Assembly (NCBI GenBank): GCA_902564245.1
Contig: CACFAF010000002.1
Location: 1-37,957 of the forward strand
Source: an uncultured Pelagibacteraceae bacterium
Lineage (GTDB): Bacteria; Pseudomonadota; Alphaproteobacteria; Pelagibacterales; Pelagibacteraceae
Reading direction: 5' to 3'
Length of the DNA: 37,957 nucleotides
Part shown: positions 13,567 through 22,968 of the stretch, piece by piece
How positions within the stretch are numbered: the first letter of the stretch is position 1
Layout: each line of letters begins with the position of its first letter
The notes under the pieces: generated by a model
Told to the model about the DNA's origin: nothing
Seen by the model: the letters and a program-made list of their open reading frames with translations, nothing else
Database searches by the model: none
Made by a program: the position numbers and the translations under genes

Positions 13567-13965
13567 ATGGGTAAAAAGAAAAAAAATAAAGAAAATTCTG
13601 ACAAATTGGTCAAATCAATTAATAAGAATATTAGATCAAGTACTAGAAAACTTAATCCTATTTTAAAAACTATAGTTGGAAAAAAAGTGGATATAGCAAT
13701 TAGAAATTTAACTTTTTCAGACAAAAGAGTTTCTCAGGATATTAAAAAAACTATTTCTTCTGCAGTTGCAAATGCTGAGAATAATTTTCAATACGATATA
13801 GATAAATTAATTGTAAAAGAGGCATATTGTGGAAAAAAAATTGTTATGAAGAGATTTAGAGCAAGAGCAAAAGGTAGAGCTGCACCAATATTAAAACCTT
13901 ATTCTAGCGTTACAATAATTTTATCTGAAACAAAACAAATGGAGAGTCATGGGTCAAAAGGTTAA
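13567..13965 (+). CDS. rplV: 50S ribosomal protein L22
   Basis: A tunnel-wall protein with an extended beta hairpin. I take the ATG at 13567, giving 132 residues; the open frame further upstream overlaps rpsS and looks like its shadow. The conserved core is [21 protein letters not shown], then [11 protein letters not shown] and [19 protein letters not shown]. The N-terminal 20 or so residues are a lysine-rich extension ([13 protein letters not shown]) not found in E. coli L22 (110 residues). Its 3' end overlaps rpsC by 17 nt, which suggests coupled translation. Confidence 0.95.
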   Translation: MGKKKKNKENSDKLVKSINKNIRSSTRKLNPILKTIVGKKVDIAIRNLTFSDKRVSQDIKKTISSAVANAENNFQYDIDKLIVKEAYCGKKIVMKRFRARAKGRAAPILKPYSSVTIILSETKQMESHGSKG

Positions 13966-14608
13966 TCCTGTAGGTCTTAGATTGGGAATAAATAGAGGTT
14001 GGGATTCTGTTTGGTATGCTAAGAAAAAAGATTTTGGTAATTTTTTAATTGAAGATTTTAAAATAAGAAATTACATAAAGAAAAATGTTGTAAATTCTGG
14101 TGTTTCAAAGGTAATGATAGAAAGAACATCAAAAAAATGTTTTGTTACTATTTATACTTCTAGGCCTGGTTTTGTAATAGGTAAAAAGGGAAGTGATATA
14201 GAAAAGATTAAATCTAAATTAGCTAAACTAACAACTAATGAAGTAACATTAAATATTAAAGAAGTAAAAAAACCAGAAACTAATAGTTTTTTAGTAGCAG
14301 AAAATATTGCACAACAACTTGTTAAAAGAATTTCATACAGACGAGCTATGAAAAGAGCTATGCAATCTTGCTTAAGATTAGGAGCAAAAGGGATAAAAGT
14401 TTCGATCAGTGGAAGATTAGGAGGAAATGAAATAGCAAGAACAGAATGGTTAAGAGAAGGAAGTATTCCTTCACACACATTAAGAGCCGATATTGATTAT
14501 GCTGAAGCTGAGGCGCTAACAACTTATGGAATTATTGGAATTAAAGTATGGATTTATAAGGGTGAAATTTTTTCAAAAGAATTTAGTCAGGAAACAAACA
14601 CAAAATAA
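13949..14608 (+). CDS. rpsC: 30S ribosomal protein S3
   Basis: An mRNA-entry-channel protein with a KH domain. It has 219 residues (E. coli 233). It begins with the invariant [20 protein letters not shown], followed by the KH motif [17 protein letters not shown] and the C-terminal [30 protein letters not shown]. The start lies inside the end of rplV (17-nt overlap) and is preceded by GGAG at 13941-13944, a clear ribosome binding site in a genome where many starts lack one. Confidence 0.97.
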   Translation: MGQKVNPVGLRLGINRGWDSVWYAKKKDFGNFLIEDFKIRNYIKKNVVNSGVSKVMIERTSKKCFVTIYTSRPGFVIGKKGSDIEKIKSKLAKLTTNEVTLNIKEVKKPETNSFLVAENIAQQLVKRISYRRAMKRAMQSCLRLGAKGIKVSISGRLGGNEIARTEWLREGSIPSHTLRADIDYAEAEALTTYGIIGIKVWIYKGEIFSKEFSQETNTK

Positions 14609-14610
14609 TT

Positions 14611-15021
14611 ATGCTACAGCCAACTAGAACAAAATATAGAAAAGCTCACAAAGGAAGAATTCATGGAAATGCTTCAAGATGTAATTTTATAAATTATGGT
14701 GCTTTTGCCTTAAAAGCTATGGAGCCAGATAGAGTAATAGGCAAACAAATAGAAGCTGCAAGAGTTGCATTGACAAGACATATGAAGCGACAAGGAAGAG
14801 TATGGACTAGGATTTTTCCAAATATACCTGTTTCAAAAAAACCTGTTGAAGTAAGAATGGGTAAAGGAAAAGGAAGTCCTGAATATTGGGCATGCAGAGT
14901 AAAACCAGGGAGAATTTTATTTGAAATAGATGGAGTTTCAGAACAAATTGCTAAAGAAGCATTATATAAAGCTTCAGCTAAATTACCAATTAAAACAAAA
15001 TTTATTAAACGGGTTTTGTAA
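14611..15021 (+). CDS. rplP: 50S ribosomal protein L16
   Basis: A large-subunit protein near the A site and tRNA elbow. It has 136 residues, the family length. It carries [60 protein letters not shown], all canonical; the arginine in the RMGKGKG loop is the one hydroxylated in some bacteria. It is 2 nt from both neighbours, in the standard rpsC-rplP-rpmC order. Confidence 0.97.
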   Translation: MLQPTRTKYRKAHKGRIHGNASRCNFINYGAFALKAMEPDRVIGKQIEAARVALTRHMKRQGRVWTRIFPNIPVSKKPVEVRMGKGKGSPEYWACRVKPGRILFEIDGVSEQIAKEALYKASAKLPIKTKFIKRVL

Positions 15022-15023
15022 TT

Positions 15024-15215
15024 ATGAAAAAAAATGAATTAAAGAAATTAACAAAAGATCAAGCAATGAAAAACATTGAAAAATTAAAAAAAGATTTATT
15101 TAATTTTAGATTCCAAAAAATAAATTCACAAATCACAAATCCATCTAAAATAAGTGAAACCAAAAAAACGATTGCACAATTAAAAACACTTTTAAAAGGA
15201 AAATTAAATGCCTAA
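15024..15215 (+). CDS. rpmC: 50S ribosomal protein L29
   Basis: A small two-helix protein next to L23 at the tunnel exit. It has 63 residues. The signature region [35 protein letters not shown] corresponds to the family pattern of LRFQ followed by the K-x-x-I-A-x-x-K/L-T helix. Its last 8 nt overlap the rpsQ start, so translation is probably coupled. Assignment rests on both sequence and position. Confidence 0.93.
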   Translation: MKKNELKKLTKDQAMKNIEKLKKDLFNFRFQKINSQITNPSKISETKKTIAQLKTLLKGKLNA

Positions 15216-15444
15216 AAAAATTTTAACTGGTACTGTTATAAGCGATAAACCAAATAAAACTGTAACTGTTTTAGTAGAAAGAAAGTATCAACATCCTATT
15301 TTAAAAAAAGTAGTAAAGGTTAAAAAAAAATACAATGCACATGATGAGAATAACAAGTATAAAAACGGTGATAAAGTTTCAATAATTGAAAGCAAACCAT
15401 TTTCAAAAAATAAAAAATTTGAAGTTATGGAGAATATTAAATGA
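15208..15444 (+). CDS. rpsQ: 30S ribosomal protein S17
   Basis: A primary 16S rRNA binder with an OB fold. The 78 residues match the family. The start [25 protein letters not shown] and the block [21 protein letters not shown] are typical, ending with [20 protein letters not shown]. It overlaps rpmC by 8 nt and rplN by 4 nt (ATGA), a coupled chain. Confidence 0.96.
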   Translation: MPKKILTGTVISDKPNKTVTVLVERKYQHPILKKVVKVKKKYNAHDENNKYKNGDKVSIIESKPFSKNKKFEVMENIK

Positions 15445-15809
15445 TACAAGTACAAACTGAATTATTTGTAGCTGACAACACCGGTGCAAAAAAAATTGAG
15501 TGCATCAAAGTTCTTGGTGGATCAAAAAGAAGATATGCAAGCATAGGTGATACTATAGTTATAGCTGTTAAAGAAGCTATACCTAAAGGAAAAGTTAAAA
15601 AAGGTACAGTACACAAAGCAGTAGTTGTTAGAGTTAAAAAAGGAATCCACAGAGAAGATGGATCAAAAGTTAAATTTGATAATAATGCTGCTGTATTAGT
15701 TGATGATAAAGGAGAACCAGTAGGCACTAGAATTTTTGGCCCAGTTACAAGAGAACTAAGAAGCAGAGGACAAATGAAAATAATTTCGTTAGCACCGGAG
15801 GTTATATAA
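15441..15809 (+). CDS. rplN: 50S ribosomal protein L14
   Basis: A large-subunit interface protein contacting 16S rRNA. It has 122 residues, exactly the usual length. It begins [19 protein letters not shown], followed by [23 protein letters not shown] and [13 protein letters not shown], all conserved. It opens the spc part of the cluster. Its ATG overlaps the rpsQ stop by 4 nt, so there is no separate spc promoter here. Confidence 0.98.
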   Translation: MIQVQTELFVADNTGAKKIECIKVLGGSKRRYASIGDTIVIAVKEAIPKGKVKKGTVHKAVVVRVKKGIHREDGSKVKFDNNAAVLVDDKGEPVGTRIFGPVTRELRSRGQMKIISLAPEVI

Positions 15810-15810
15810 G

Positions 15811-16059
15811 ATGATAAAAAAAGGTTCGAAAGTTAAAATTTTAACTGGAAAAGATAGAAATAAAGAAGGTGAAATTATTGAAATGGATAGATCAAATGAA
15901 AGAGCCAAAGTAAAAGGAATTAATTTAGTAAAAAAACATGTTAAAACAACAAAAGAAAAAAAAGGTGGAATAGTATCTAAGGAAAATTTCTTACATATTT
16001 CCAACTTATCTTTAATTGATGAAAAAATTAAAAAACAAAAAGAGAAGGCAGCTAAATAA
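15811..16059 (+). CDS. rplX: 50S ribosomal protein L24
   Basis: An assembly-initiator protein of the large subunit. At 82 residues it is shorter than E. coli L24 (104). The KOW motif is at the N-terminus: [21 protein letters not shown], followed by [12 protein letters not shown]. The ATG is preceded by a strong ribosome binding site, GGAGG at 15797-15801 with 9-nt spacing, inside the last codons of rplN. Its stop shares one A with the rplE start. Confidence 0.96.
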   Translation: MIKKGSKVKILTGKDRNKEGEIIEMDRSNERAKVKGINLVKKHVKTTKEKKGGIVSKENFLHISNLSLIDEKIKKQKEKAAK

Positions 16060-16613
16060 TGACGCCAAGATTAAAAGAACTTTATTTTAAGGAAATTCAA
16101 CCATCTTTAAAAGAAAAATTTGGATTTAAAAATACATACATGGGACCAATGCTTCAAAAAGTTGTTATAAACATGGGATTAGGTATAGATGGAAATGATT
16201 CTAAAATAGTTAAGTCATGTGTTGAAGATTTAGCAAATTTAGCAGGACAAAAACCAGTTATTACAAAATTCAAAAAATCTATAGCAAATTTTAAAACTAG
16301 AAAAAATACAAATGCAGGTTTAAAAGTTACACTAAGAAAAAATAAAATGTACGAGTTCATTGATAGACTTACAAATGTTGCTCTTCCGCGAATAAAAGAT
16401 TTTAGAGGTTTATCTCCTAACAGTTTTGATAAATATGGAAATTACACATTTGGTGTAAAAGAACATATAATTTTTCCAGAAGTTAATTTTGATAAAGTTG
16501 ACAAAATAAGAGGTTTAGACATTACTATTGTTATAAAATCTTTAAGTAATGAACATAGTCTTGAACTTTTAAATAAGTTTAATTTTCCATTTAAAAAAAA
16601 AGGAGATAATTAG
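16059..16613 (+). CDS. rplE: 50S ribosomal protein L5
   Basis: A 5S rRNA-binding protein of the central protuberance. It has 184 residues (E. coli 179). Conserved parts are MGPMLQKVVINMGLG, AGQKPVITKFKKSIANFK, and RIKDFRGLSPNSFDKYGNYTFGVKEHIIFPEV. The TAATG junction with rplX implies coupled translation. Confidence 0.97.
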   Translation: MTPRLKELYFKEIQPSLKEKFGFKNTYMGPMLQKVVINMGLGIDGNDSKIVKSCVEDLANLAGQKPVITKFKKSIANFKTRKNTNAGLKVTLRKNKMYEFIDRLTNVALPRIKDFRGLSPNSFDKYGNYTFGVKEHIIFPEVNFDKVDKIRGLDITIVIKSLSNEHSLELLNKFNFPFKKKGDN

Positions 16614-16615
16614 AT

Positions 16616-16921
16616 ATGGCAAAGATGAGCTCAATAAATAAGAATAATAGAAGAATAAAATTATCAAATAAATTTTTTAAAAAAAGACAAGCATTAAAAA
16701 AGATTATAATGAATAAAAAACTTACATTAGAAGAAAGATTTAAAGCTCAACAAAAATTATCAAAACTTCCAAGAAATTCAGCAAAGATTAGAGTTATGAA
16801 TAGATGTCAAATCACAGGAAGACCGCATGGCGTATACAGAAAATTAAAAATATCCAGAATAGCCTTAAGACAACTTGGGCTACAAGGAAAAATACCTGGA
16901 ATGGTAAAATCAAGTTGGTAG
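16616..16921 (+). CDS. rpsN: 30S ribosomal protein S14, zinc-free long type
   Basis: A small-subunit head protein. With 101 residues and no CxxC pair it belongs to the long, zinc-independent type common in Proteobacteria. The C-terminal signature RNRCQITGRPHGVYRKLKISRIALRQLG (here beginning MNRCQITGRP) is present, ending GMVKSSW. AGGAG at 16601-16605 precedes the ATG by about 10 nt. Confidence 0.97.
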   Translation: MAKMSSINKNNRRIKLSNKFFKKRQALKKIIMNKKLTLEERFKAQQKLSKLPRNSAKIRVMNRCQITGRPHGVYRKLKISRIALRQLGLQGKIPGMVKSSW

Positions 16922-16931
16922 AAAGGAATAT

Positions 16932-17327
16932 ATGAGTTTAAGTGATCCTATAGGAGATATGATAGCAAGAATTAAAAACGCACAAATGCGTAATCATAAA
17001 AAGGTAGAACTGCCTTCTTCTAATTTTAAAATTAAGATAGCTGAAGTACTAAAAAATGAGGGATTTATAATTAATTATAAAATTGATAATGAATCAAAAA
17101 AAACAAAATTATTAATTGATTTAAAATATTTTGGTGGAAATCCAGTTATTAATACTATTGAAAGAATATCCAAACCAGGAAGAAGAATTTTTTCAAGAGC
17201 TGAAAGTTTACCAAAAGTAAATAATGGACTTGGTATAGCTATTATATCAACTCCAAAAGGTGTTATGACTGATATAGATGCGAGAAAACAAAAAGTCGGT
17301 GGAGAGATAATTTGTAAGGTATTTTAA
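16932..17327 (+). CDS. rpsH: 30S ribosomal protein S8
   Basis: A 16S rRNA central-domain binder; in E. coli it also represses the spc operon. The length is 131 residues, as usual. It starts MSLSDPIGDMIARIKNAQM and ends with GLGIAIISTPKGVMTDIDARKQKVGGEIICKVF, both canonical. AAGGA (16923-16927) lies just upstream. The stop overlaps the rplF start (TAATG). Confidence 0.98.
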   Translation: MSLSDPIGDMIARIKNAQMRNHKKVELPSSNFKIKIAEVLKNEGFIINYKIDNESKKTKLLIDLKYFGGNPVINTIERISKPGRRIFSRAESLPKVNNGLGIAIISTPKGVMTDIDARKQKVGGEIICKVF

Positions 17328-17866
17328 TGTCTAAAATTGGAAAAATAAATATATCTATACCAGAAAAAGTTAAAGTCGTGCTTAATGGCAATGTTATGAA
17401 TGTCGAAGGACCACAAGGAAAAAAATCTTTGAACGTCGATTTAGAAATATTTGATTTTAAAATAAATGATGGAAAAGAAATTTCTATTAAACCAAAAAAA
17501 ATTGATCAGAATACCAAAAGACTATGGGGAATGAATAGAAGTCTAATAAATAATGCTATAATTGGCTCAAATGTTGGATACGAAAAAAAACTTGAGCTTG
17601 TAGGTGTAGGATATAGAGCTGCAATAAAAGGGAAACAACTTAATTTACAGTTAGGATTTAGTCACGATATTAATTTCGATATCCCTGAAGGAATTAAAAT
17701 TAGTGTTGATAAACAAACAAATATTAAAATTAATGGAATGGACAAACAACTCGTTGGCACTGTTGTTTCAAAAATTAAATCATTAAGACCACCAGAACCT
17801 TATAAAGGCAAGGGTATTAAAGAACAAGGTCAATATGTATTAAGAAAAGAAGGAAAGAAAAAATAA
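17327..17866 (+). CDS. rplF: 50S ribosomal protein L6
   Basis: A large-subunit protein near the factor-binding site. It has 179 residues (E. coli 177). It starts [17 protein letters not shown], has the repeated fold with [25 protein letters not shown], and ends in the signature [26 protein letters not shown]. One-base overlaps join it to rpsH upstream and rplR downstream. Confidence 0.98.
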   Translation: MSKIGKINISIPEKVKVVLNGNVMNVEGPQGKKSLNVDLEIFDFKINDGKEISIKPKKIDQNTKRLWGMNRSLINNAIIGSNVGYEKKLELVGVGYRAAIKGKQLNLQLGFSHDINFDIPEGIKISVDKQTNIKINGMDKQLVGTVVSKIKSLRPPEPYKGKGIKEQGQYVLRKEGKKK

Positions 17867-18222
17867 TGAAACTTCAAACTTCAGATAGAAAAAAATTTAG
17901 AGTATCTAATAAATTAAAAAAATTTGCTAAACCTGGAAGGTTTCGACTTAGTGTATCTAGATCTAGTAAAAATATTTCTGCACAAATAATAGATGATAAA
18001 AAGAGTGTAACTATTTTATCTGCATCATCTATTGAAAAGGACATTAAAACTTTAAATAAAAAAAATAAAACTGAGTTATCTAAAATAGTTGCAGAAAAAT
18101 TAGCTAAAAAAGCTCAAGAAATGAAAATTACAAAAATTTACTTTGATAGAGGTATATACAAATATCATGGTAGAGTTAAAATTTTTGCTGATACATTAAG
18201 AAAGAATGGGATGGAATTTTAA
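17866..18222 (+). CDS. rplR: 50S ribosomal protein L18
   Basis: A 5S rRNA-binding protein. It has 118 residues, the family length. The pattern [20 protein letters not shown] followed by TILSASS and the C-terminal [27 protein letters not shown] is diagnostic. The stop directly abuts the rpsE ATG. Confidence 0.97.
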   Translation: MKLQTSDRKKFRVSNKLKKFAKPGRFRLSVSRSSKNISAQIIDDKKSVTILSASSIEKDIKTLNKKNKTELSKIVAEKLAKKAQEMKITKIYFDRGIYKYHGRVKIFADTLRKNGMEF

Positions 18223-18729
18223 ATGATTGAAAAAAAGAAAGATGATATTTTAGAAAAACTTGTTCATATTAACAGAATAACAAAAGTTGTTAAAGGGGGA
18301 AGAAGATTTGGATTTTCTGCTCTAGTTGTTGTGGGTAACCAAAATGGTAAAATTGGTATAGCTCATGCCAAAGCTAAACAAGTACCTGATGCTATAAAAA
18401 AAGCGAATGAAGTTGCAAGAAGAAATCTAATCCAAGTGCCTTTAAGAGAAGGTAGAACTATACATCATGATGTTTACGGTAAAGACGGAGCTGGTAAAAT
18501 AAAATTAAGAGCAGCTCCAAAAGGTACAGGTATTATTGCAGGTGGACCAGTAAGAGCAGTATGTGAAGTTTTGGGTGTAAAAGATATTGTAGCAAAATCT
18601 ATGGGAACTGCAAATCCTCACAACGTTATTAGAGCTACGATGAAAGCTCTTACAATGCAAAATTCTCCAAAACAAATATCAACAATAAGAAATAAAAAAA
18701 TTTCAGAAATAATTGAAAAAAGAGGATAA
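18223..18729 (+). CDS. rpsE: 30S ribosomal protein S5
   Basis: A small-subunit protein important for decoding accuracy. It has 168 residues (E. coli 167). It carries [25 protein letters not shown], then the loop [19 protein letters not shown] and the C-terminal domain [24 protein letters not shown] with [16 protein letters not shown]. Its TAA overlaps the rplO ATG by one base, so rpmD (L30), which normally lies between rpsE and rplO, is not here. Confidence 0.98.
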   Translation: MIEKKKDDILEKLVHINRITKVVKGGRRFGFSALVVVGNQNGKIGIAHAKAKQVPDAIKKANEVARRNLIQVPLREGRTIHHDVYGKDGAGKIKLRAAPKGTGIIAGGPVRAVCEVLGVKDIVAKSMGTANPHNVIRATMKALTMQNSPKQISTIRNKKISEIIEKRG

Positions 18730-19184
18730 TGACAACATTAAATACTATAAATAAATCTTTAAAAAAAAAAATTAGAGTAGGTAGAGGTATTGGATCAGGT
18801 AAAGGGAAAACTTCTGGTAGAGGTGTCAAAGGTCAAAAATCAAGATCTGGTGTAGCAATTAAAAGCTTTGAAGGTGGTCAAATGCCTTTATATAGAAGAT
18901 TACCTAAAAGAGGATTTAATCCAATAAAAAAATTAAAAATTGCAAAGATTAATTTAGATAAAATTCAAATTTTTTTAGATAAAAAAATTATAGATTCAAA
19001 AAATTTAATAAATAAAGATTTGTTAAAAAAATTAAAGATTATTAATAAAAATTCTAAAATTTTAAAAGTTTTAGGTGCTGGAGAAATTAAAGAAAAAATT
19101 AATATCGAAGCTGATTTGATTTCAAACTCAGCAAGGGAGAAATTAGAAAAAATTGGTGGATCAATTCAAATAAATAAAAAATAG
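18729..19184 (+). CDS. rplO: 50S ribosomal protein L15
   Basis: A large-subunit late-assembly protein. It has 151 residues (E. coli 144). The N-terminal basic region RVGRGIGSGKGKTSGRGVKGQKSRSG and FEGGQMPLYRRLPKRGF are the family signature. Codons 11-15 contain an A11 run (18761-18771) that is in frame as written. The C-terminal half is unusually lysine/isoleucine/asparagine-rich, reflecting the A+T pressure. Confidence 0.97.
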   Translation: MTTLNTINKSLKKKIRVGRGIGSGKGKTSGRGVKGQKSRSGVAIKSFEGGQMPLYRRLPKRGFNPIKKLKIAKINLDKIQIFLDKKIIDSKNLINKDLLKKLKIINKNSKILKVLGAGEIKEKINIEADLISNSAREKLEKIGGSIQINKK

Positions 19185-19198
19185 AATATATTTAAAAG

Positions 19199-20479
19199 AT
19201 GAGTGCTACTCCACAATCAAACGATCTAAGAAACCGTATAGTTTTTACAATATTTATATTGGCAGTATATAGACTTGGAACTTTTGTTCCTCTTCCAGGA
19301 ATAGACCCACAACAATTACAAGTTTTAATGGAGGGAAACCAAAAAGGTCTTCTTGGTATGTTTAATGTATTTGCCGGAGGTGCTGTAAGTAGAATGGCAA
19401 TTTTTGCCTTAGGAATAATGCCATATATATCTTCATCTATCATCGTTCAATTATTAACAGGAGTCTCTGATTATTTTAAAAATTTAAAAAACCAAGGAGA
19501 AATTGGAAGAAAAAAAATTTCTCAAATTACAAGATATGGAACAGTTTTATTAGCTACAGTTCAAGGTTATGGCTTGTCTGTCGGACTTGAGTCCTCTGCA
19601 AATTTAGTAATAAATCCTGGTGCCTTTTTTAAAATAACAACAGTAACAACTATTGTAGCAGGTACTATTTTTTTAATGTGGTTAGGAGAACAAATAACTC
19701 AAAGAGGTATTGGTAATGGAATTTCTCTAATTATATTTTCTGGTATTGTAGCAGAAATTCCAAGAGCGTTAGTAACAACATTTGAACTTGGAAGAACGGG
19801 AGCTATATCTACTTTTCTAATAATTTCAATTTTTATTTTATTAATTGGGACTATTATGTTTATAGTTTTTATGGAGAGAGCTTTAAGAAAAATTTTAATT
19901 AATTATCCTAAAAGACAAATGGGTAATAAAATGTATGGAGGAGAATCATCTCACTTACCATTAAAGATAAATCAAGCAGGAGTTATACCTGCAATATTTG
20001 CTTCTGCATTATTGTTATTACCAGTTACATTTTCAAATTTTAATTTTTCTGATAGTGATACTTTTTTAAATATAAGTTCATATTTTTCTCAAGGGCAACC
20101 ACTTTATATGTTGCTATATGCTTCTGGAATTATATTTTTTACTTTCTTTTATACTTCAATAACTTTTAATCCAAAAGAAACAGCTGAAAATTTAAGAAAA
20201 TATGGTGGCTTTATTCCAGGTATTAGACCAGGAGAGAGTACAGCCATGTATATTGATAATATTTTAACAAAGCTAACTACAATAGGAGCCCTATATCTTA
20301 CTCTTGTATGTTTAATGCCAGAAGTATTAATAGCAAATTATCCAATACCATTCTATTTAGGTGGAACATCTATTTTAATTGTTGTAGTAGTGGCTATAGA
20401 TACAGTTACCCAAATCCAAACAAGATTAATGAGCTCCCAATACGAACAGTTAATTAAAAAAACTAAATTTGGTAAATAA
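19199..20479 (+). CDS. secY: Preprotein translocase channel subunit SecY
   Basis: The inner-membrane channel of the Sec export pathway. It has 426 residues with about ten hydrophobic segments. Recognisable parts are RLGTFVPLPGID (plug-side N-terminus), FNVFAGGAVSRMAIFALGIMPYISSSII, and the cytosolic loop INYPKRQMGNKMYGGESSHLPLKINQAGVIPAIFAS. GGFIPGIRPGESTAMYID sits near the C-terminal part. It is 14 nt after rplO, in the standard position at the end of the spc genes. Confidence 0.98.
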   Translation: MSATPQSNDLRNRIVFTIFILAVYRLGTFVPLPGIDPQQLQVLMEGNQKGLLGMFNVFAGGAVSRMAIFALGIMPYISSSIIVQLLTGVSDYFKNLKNQGEIGRKKISQITRYGTVLLATVQGYGLSVGLESSANLVINPGAFFKITTVTTIVAGTIFLMWLGEQITQRGIGNGISLIIFSGIVAEIPRALVTTFELGRTGAISTFLIISIFILLIGTIMFIVFMERALRKILINYPKRQMGNKMYGGESSHLPLKINQAGVIPAIFASALLLLPVTFSNFNFSDSDTFLNISSYFSQGQPLYMLLYASGIIFFTFFYTSITFNPKETAENLRKYGGFIPGIRPGESTAMYIDNILTKLTTIGALYLTLVCLMPEVLIANYPIPFYLGGTSILIVVVVAIDTVTQIQTRLMSSQYEQLIKKTKFGK

Positions 20480-20481
20480 AA

Positions 20482-21045
20482 GTGAATATAATTCTATTTG
20501 GTCCCCCTGGTGCTGGTAAGGGAACTCAAGCTAAAAATTTAGAAAAAAAATTAAATAATTTTCAAATATCTACTGGTGATATATTACGAGATGAAATTAA
20601 AAAAGATAGTGAGATTGGTAAAAAAATAATAAACAATATGAATGAAGGAAAATTTGTTGATGATGAAATTGTTAACAAGATTATTAAAAAAGTAATATTC
20701 GATCCACAAAAGAAAAATAAATTAATATTTGATGGGTATCCAAGAACTACAGACCAAGCAAAAAATTTAGATTTATGGTTGTCAGAAACAAAACAAAAAA
20801 TAGATTTTATTTTTTTTCTAAATGTAAACAAAGATTCATTAGTAAAAAGAATTGAGAAAAGAAAGATTTTAGAAAAAAGATCAGATGATGATTTACATAC
20901 TATTCTTAAAAGGTATGATACTTATATGGAAACTACTAAACCTGTTTTAGATTATTACTCAACTAAATCCAATTTTAAAGAAATCGATGGAAGCTTAGAA
21001 ATTGGTGAAATTACTAGTAAAATCTGTAATATTTTAAAGGTTTAA
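20482..21045 (+). CDS. adk: Adenylate kinase, short-LID form
   Basis: Interconverts ATP + AMP and 2 ADP in the cytosol. It has 187 residues. The P-loop GPPGAGKG is at residues 7-14, the AMP-binding part includes QISTGDILRDEI and FDGYPRTTDQAKNLD, and the segment RIEKRKILEKRSDDD passes directly to the C-terminal helix. The long zinc/LID insert of the roughly 215-residue E. coli type is therefore absent. The start codon is GTG at 20482, 2 nt after secY, the only clear non-ATG start in the ribosomal block. The position between secY and rpsM is typical of Alphaproteobacteria. Confidence 0.97.
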   Translation: MNIILFGPPGAGKGTQAKNLEKKLNNFQISTGDILRDEIKKDSEIGKKIINNMNEGKFVDDEIVNKIIKKVIFDPQKKNKLIFDGYPRTTDQAKNLDLWLSETKQKIDFIFFLNVNKDSLVKRIEKRKILEKRSDDDLHTILKRYDTYMETTKPVLDYYSTKSNFKEIDGSLEIGEITSKICNILKV

Positions 21046-21048
21046 AAG

Positions 21049-21076
21049 TTGACTTTGGAAGAACTTCTTATATAAA
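21049..21076 (+). promoter_or_regulatory. Sigma70-like promoter for rpsM-rpsK-rpoA-rplQ
   Basis: TTGACT (21049-21054) and TATAAA (21071-21076) are separated by 16 nt; each matches the -35 and -10 consensus at 5 of 6 positions. Transcription would begin near 21083, leaving a leader of about 17 nt before the rpsM ATG. The 54-nt adk-rpsM gap is the only real spacer inside the ribosomal block after rpsL, which supports an internal alpha-operon promoter. Confidence 0.65.
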
Positions 21077-21099
21077 AGGCTAGATTTATTCTCAAAAAT

Positions 21100-21483
21100 A
21101 TGGCTCGTATAGCAGGTGTAAACATTCCACAAAATAAAATTGTCCAGATTGGACTTACTTATATCTATGGTATTGGTGATAAATTTTCAAAACAAATATG
21201 TGGAGCTTTAGAAATTCCTAAGTCAAAAAGAGTTCATGAACTAACCGATGATCAAATATTAAAAATAAGAGAATATATAGATCAAAACTTTAAAGTAGAA
21301 GGAGATCTTAGAAGAGATTATTCATTAAGTATTAAAAGATTAATAGATTTAGCTTGCTACAGAGGTTCTAGACATAGAAAAAAACTACCTGTCAGAGGTC
21401 AAAGAACTAGATGTAATGCACGAACAAGAAAAGGGAAAGCTATAGCAATTGCAGGAAAAAAATTAACTCCATTAAAGAAATAA
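21100..21483 (+). CDS. rpsM: 30S ribosomal protein S13
   Basis: A small-subunit head protein contacting the P-site tRNA and L5. It has 127 residues. The N-terminus [25 protein letters not shown] and the C-terminal [27 protein letters not shown] are canonical. It is the first gene after the candidate promoter at 21049-21076 and is followed 3 nt later by rpsK. Confidence 0.98.
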   Translation: MARIAGVNIPQNKIVQIGLTYIYGIGDKFSKQICGALEIPKSKRVHELTDDQILKIREYIDQNFKVEGDLRRDYSLSIKRLIDLACYRGSRHRKKLPVRGQRTRCNARTRKGKAIAIAGKKLTPLKK

Positions 21484-21486
21484 AAG

Positions 21487-21936
21487 ATGACGAAAAAAGA
21501 ACCTGAAAATAAAAAAGATTTAAAATCAGAAAAAACTGAAAAAATAGTTAAGAAAAGCTCTTATTCAAAAAAAAAGAAAACAAAAAAAAATATTACTGAA
21601 GGTATTGCATTTGTGCAATCTACTTTTAATAACACAATTATATCAATAGCTGATACAAGTGGAAATGTAATTTCTTGGGCATCAGCAGGTCAAAAAGGTT
21701 TTAAAGGATCAAGAAAATCAACACCTTATGCTGCACAAATAGCTGCAGATGCCGCTGCAAGCAAGGCTCTAGAATATGGCATGAAAATTCTTTCCGTTGA
21801 AGTAAAAGGACCTGGATCAGGTAGAGAAACTGCACTAAGAGCCTTACAAGCGCGAGGATTTAAAATTATATCAATTAAAGACACGACACCAATGCCCCAC
21901 AATGGGACTAGGCCACCAAAAAAAAGGAGAGTATAA
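21487..21936 (+). CDS. rpsK: 30S ribosomal protein S11 with basic N-terminal extension
   Basis: A platform protein of the small subunit. The conserved core starts near residue 35 ([19 protein letters not shown]), includes [26 protein letters not shown], and ends [18 protein letters not shown]. At 149 residues it is about 20 longer than E. coli S11; the first 35 residues are a very lysine-rich, probably disordered extension. The ATG at 21487 is 3 nt after rpsM, and no internal ATG gives a better start before the core. Confidence 0.96.
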   Translation: MTKKEPENKKDLKSEKTEKIVKKSSYSKKKKTKKNITEGIAFVQSTFNNTIISIADTSGNVISWASAGQKGFKGSRKSTPYAAQIAADAAASKALEYGMKILSVEVKGPGSGRETALRALQARGFKIISIKDTTPMPHNGTRPPKKRRV

Positions 21937-21939
21937 GAT

Positions 21940-22968
21940 ATGGAAAATTTAGATGTTAATATTAAAAATTGGAAGTCATTAATTAAACCGGGGAAATTGG
22001 ATGTACAATTAAGTGACGATAAATCTTATGCAAAAATTATTGCCGAACCATTAGAAAAAGGTTATGGGCTAACACTTGGAAATTCCTTAAGAAGAATACT
22101 TTTATCATCAATAAGGGGGACAGCAGTGACAGCTATTCAAATTGATGGCGTCTTACATGAGTTTACATCAATAAAAGGTATAAGAGAGGACGTTACAGAT
22201 ATAGTTCTTAACGTAAAATCTCTTGCCCTTAAAAGTTCGACAGAAAATGTAAAAAAATTAATTCTAGATGCAAAAGGCCCAGGAGAAATTAAAGCATCTG
22301 ATATAACACCCATATCTGACATAGAAATATTGAATCCTGATTTAGTAATTTGTAATTTAGATGAAAATACGAATTTTCATATGGAGATGACTGTTGGTAG
22401 TGGAAAGGGATATGTTCCTTCTGTAATGAATAAACCAGAAGAGCCACCTTTAGGATTAATACCAATAGATTCATTATTTAGTCCTGTAAAAAAAGTTTCT
22501 TATTCAGTAAGTACTGCTAGAGAAGGAAAAGCTTTAGATTATGACAAATTAACTATGGAAGTTGAAACAAATGGATCGATATCTGCTGAAGATGCTGTTG
22601 CTTATTCAGCTAAAATATTTCAAGATCAATTAAATATGTTCGTTAATTTTGACGAACCTCAAGAAGTTACAGTTCGAGAAACTCCTGCTGAACCAGAGTT
22701 TAACAAAAATTTATTAAGAAAAGTTGATGAATTAGAACTTTCAGTTAGATCAATGAACTGTTTAAAAAATGATAATATTATATACATAGGAGACCTAGTT
22801 CAAAAATCTGAAGGTGAAATGTTAAGAACACCAAATTTTGGAAGAAAATCTCTTAATGAAATAAAAGAAGTTTTAACTGGAATGTCACTTTATTTAGGAA
22901 TGGAAATACCTAATTGGCCACCAGATAATATTGCAGAAATGTCGAAAAAATTAGAGGAAGCAATTTAA
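21940..22968 (+). CDS. rpoA: RNA polymerase alpha subunit
   Basis: The dimerising scaffold of RNA polymerase. It has 342 residues. The N-terminal domain shows [28 protein letters not shown] and [14 protein letters not shown]. The C-terminal domain, which binds UP elements and activators, has [17 protein letters not shown] and [16 protein letters not shown]. The order rpsK-rpoA-rplQ without rpsD is usual in Alphaproteobacteria. The stop overlaps the rplQ start (TAATG). Confidence 0.98.
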   Translation: MENLDVNIKNWKSLIKPGKLDVQLSDDKSYAKIIAEPLEKGYGLTLGNSLRRILLSSIRGTAVTAIQIDGVLHEFTSIKGIREDVTDIVLNVKSLALKSSTENVKKLILDAKGPGEIKASDITPISDIEILNPDLVICNLDENTNFHMEMTVGSGKGYVPSVMNKPEEPPLGLIPIDSLFSPVKKVSYSVSTAREGKALDYDKLTMEVETNGSISAEDAVAYSAKIFQDQLNMFVNFDEPQEVTVRETPAEPEFNKNLLRKVDELELSVRSMNCLKNDNIIYIGDLVQKSEGEMLRTPNFGRKSLNEIKEVLTGMSLYLGMEIPNWPPDNIAEMSKKLEEAI

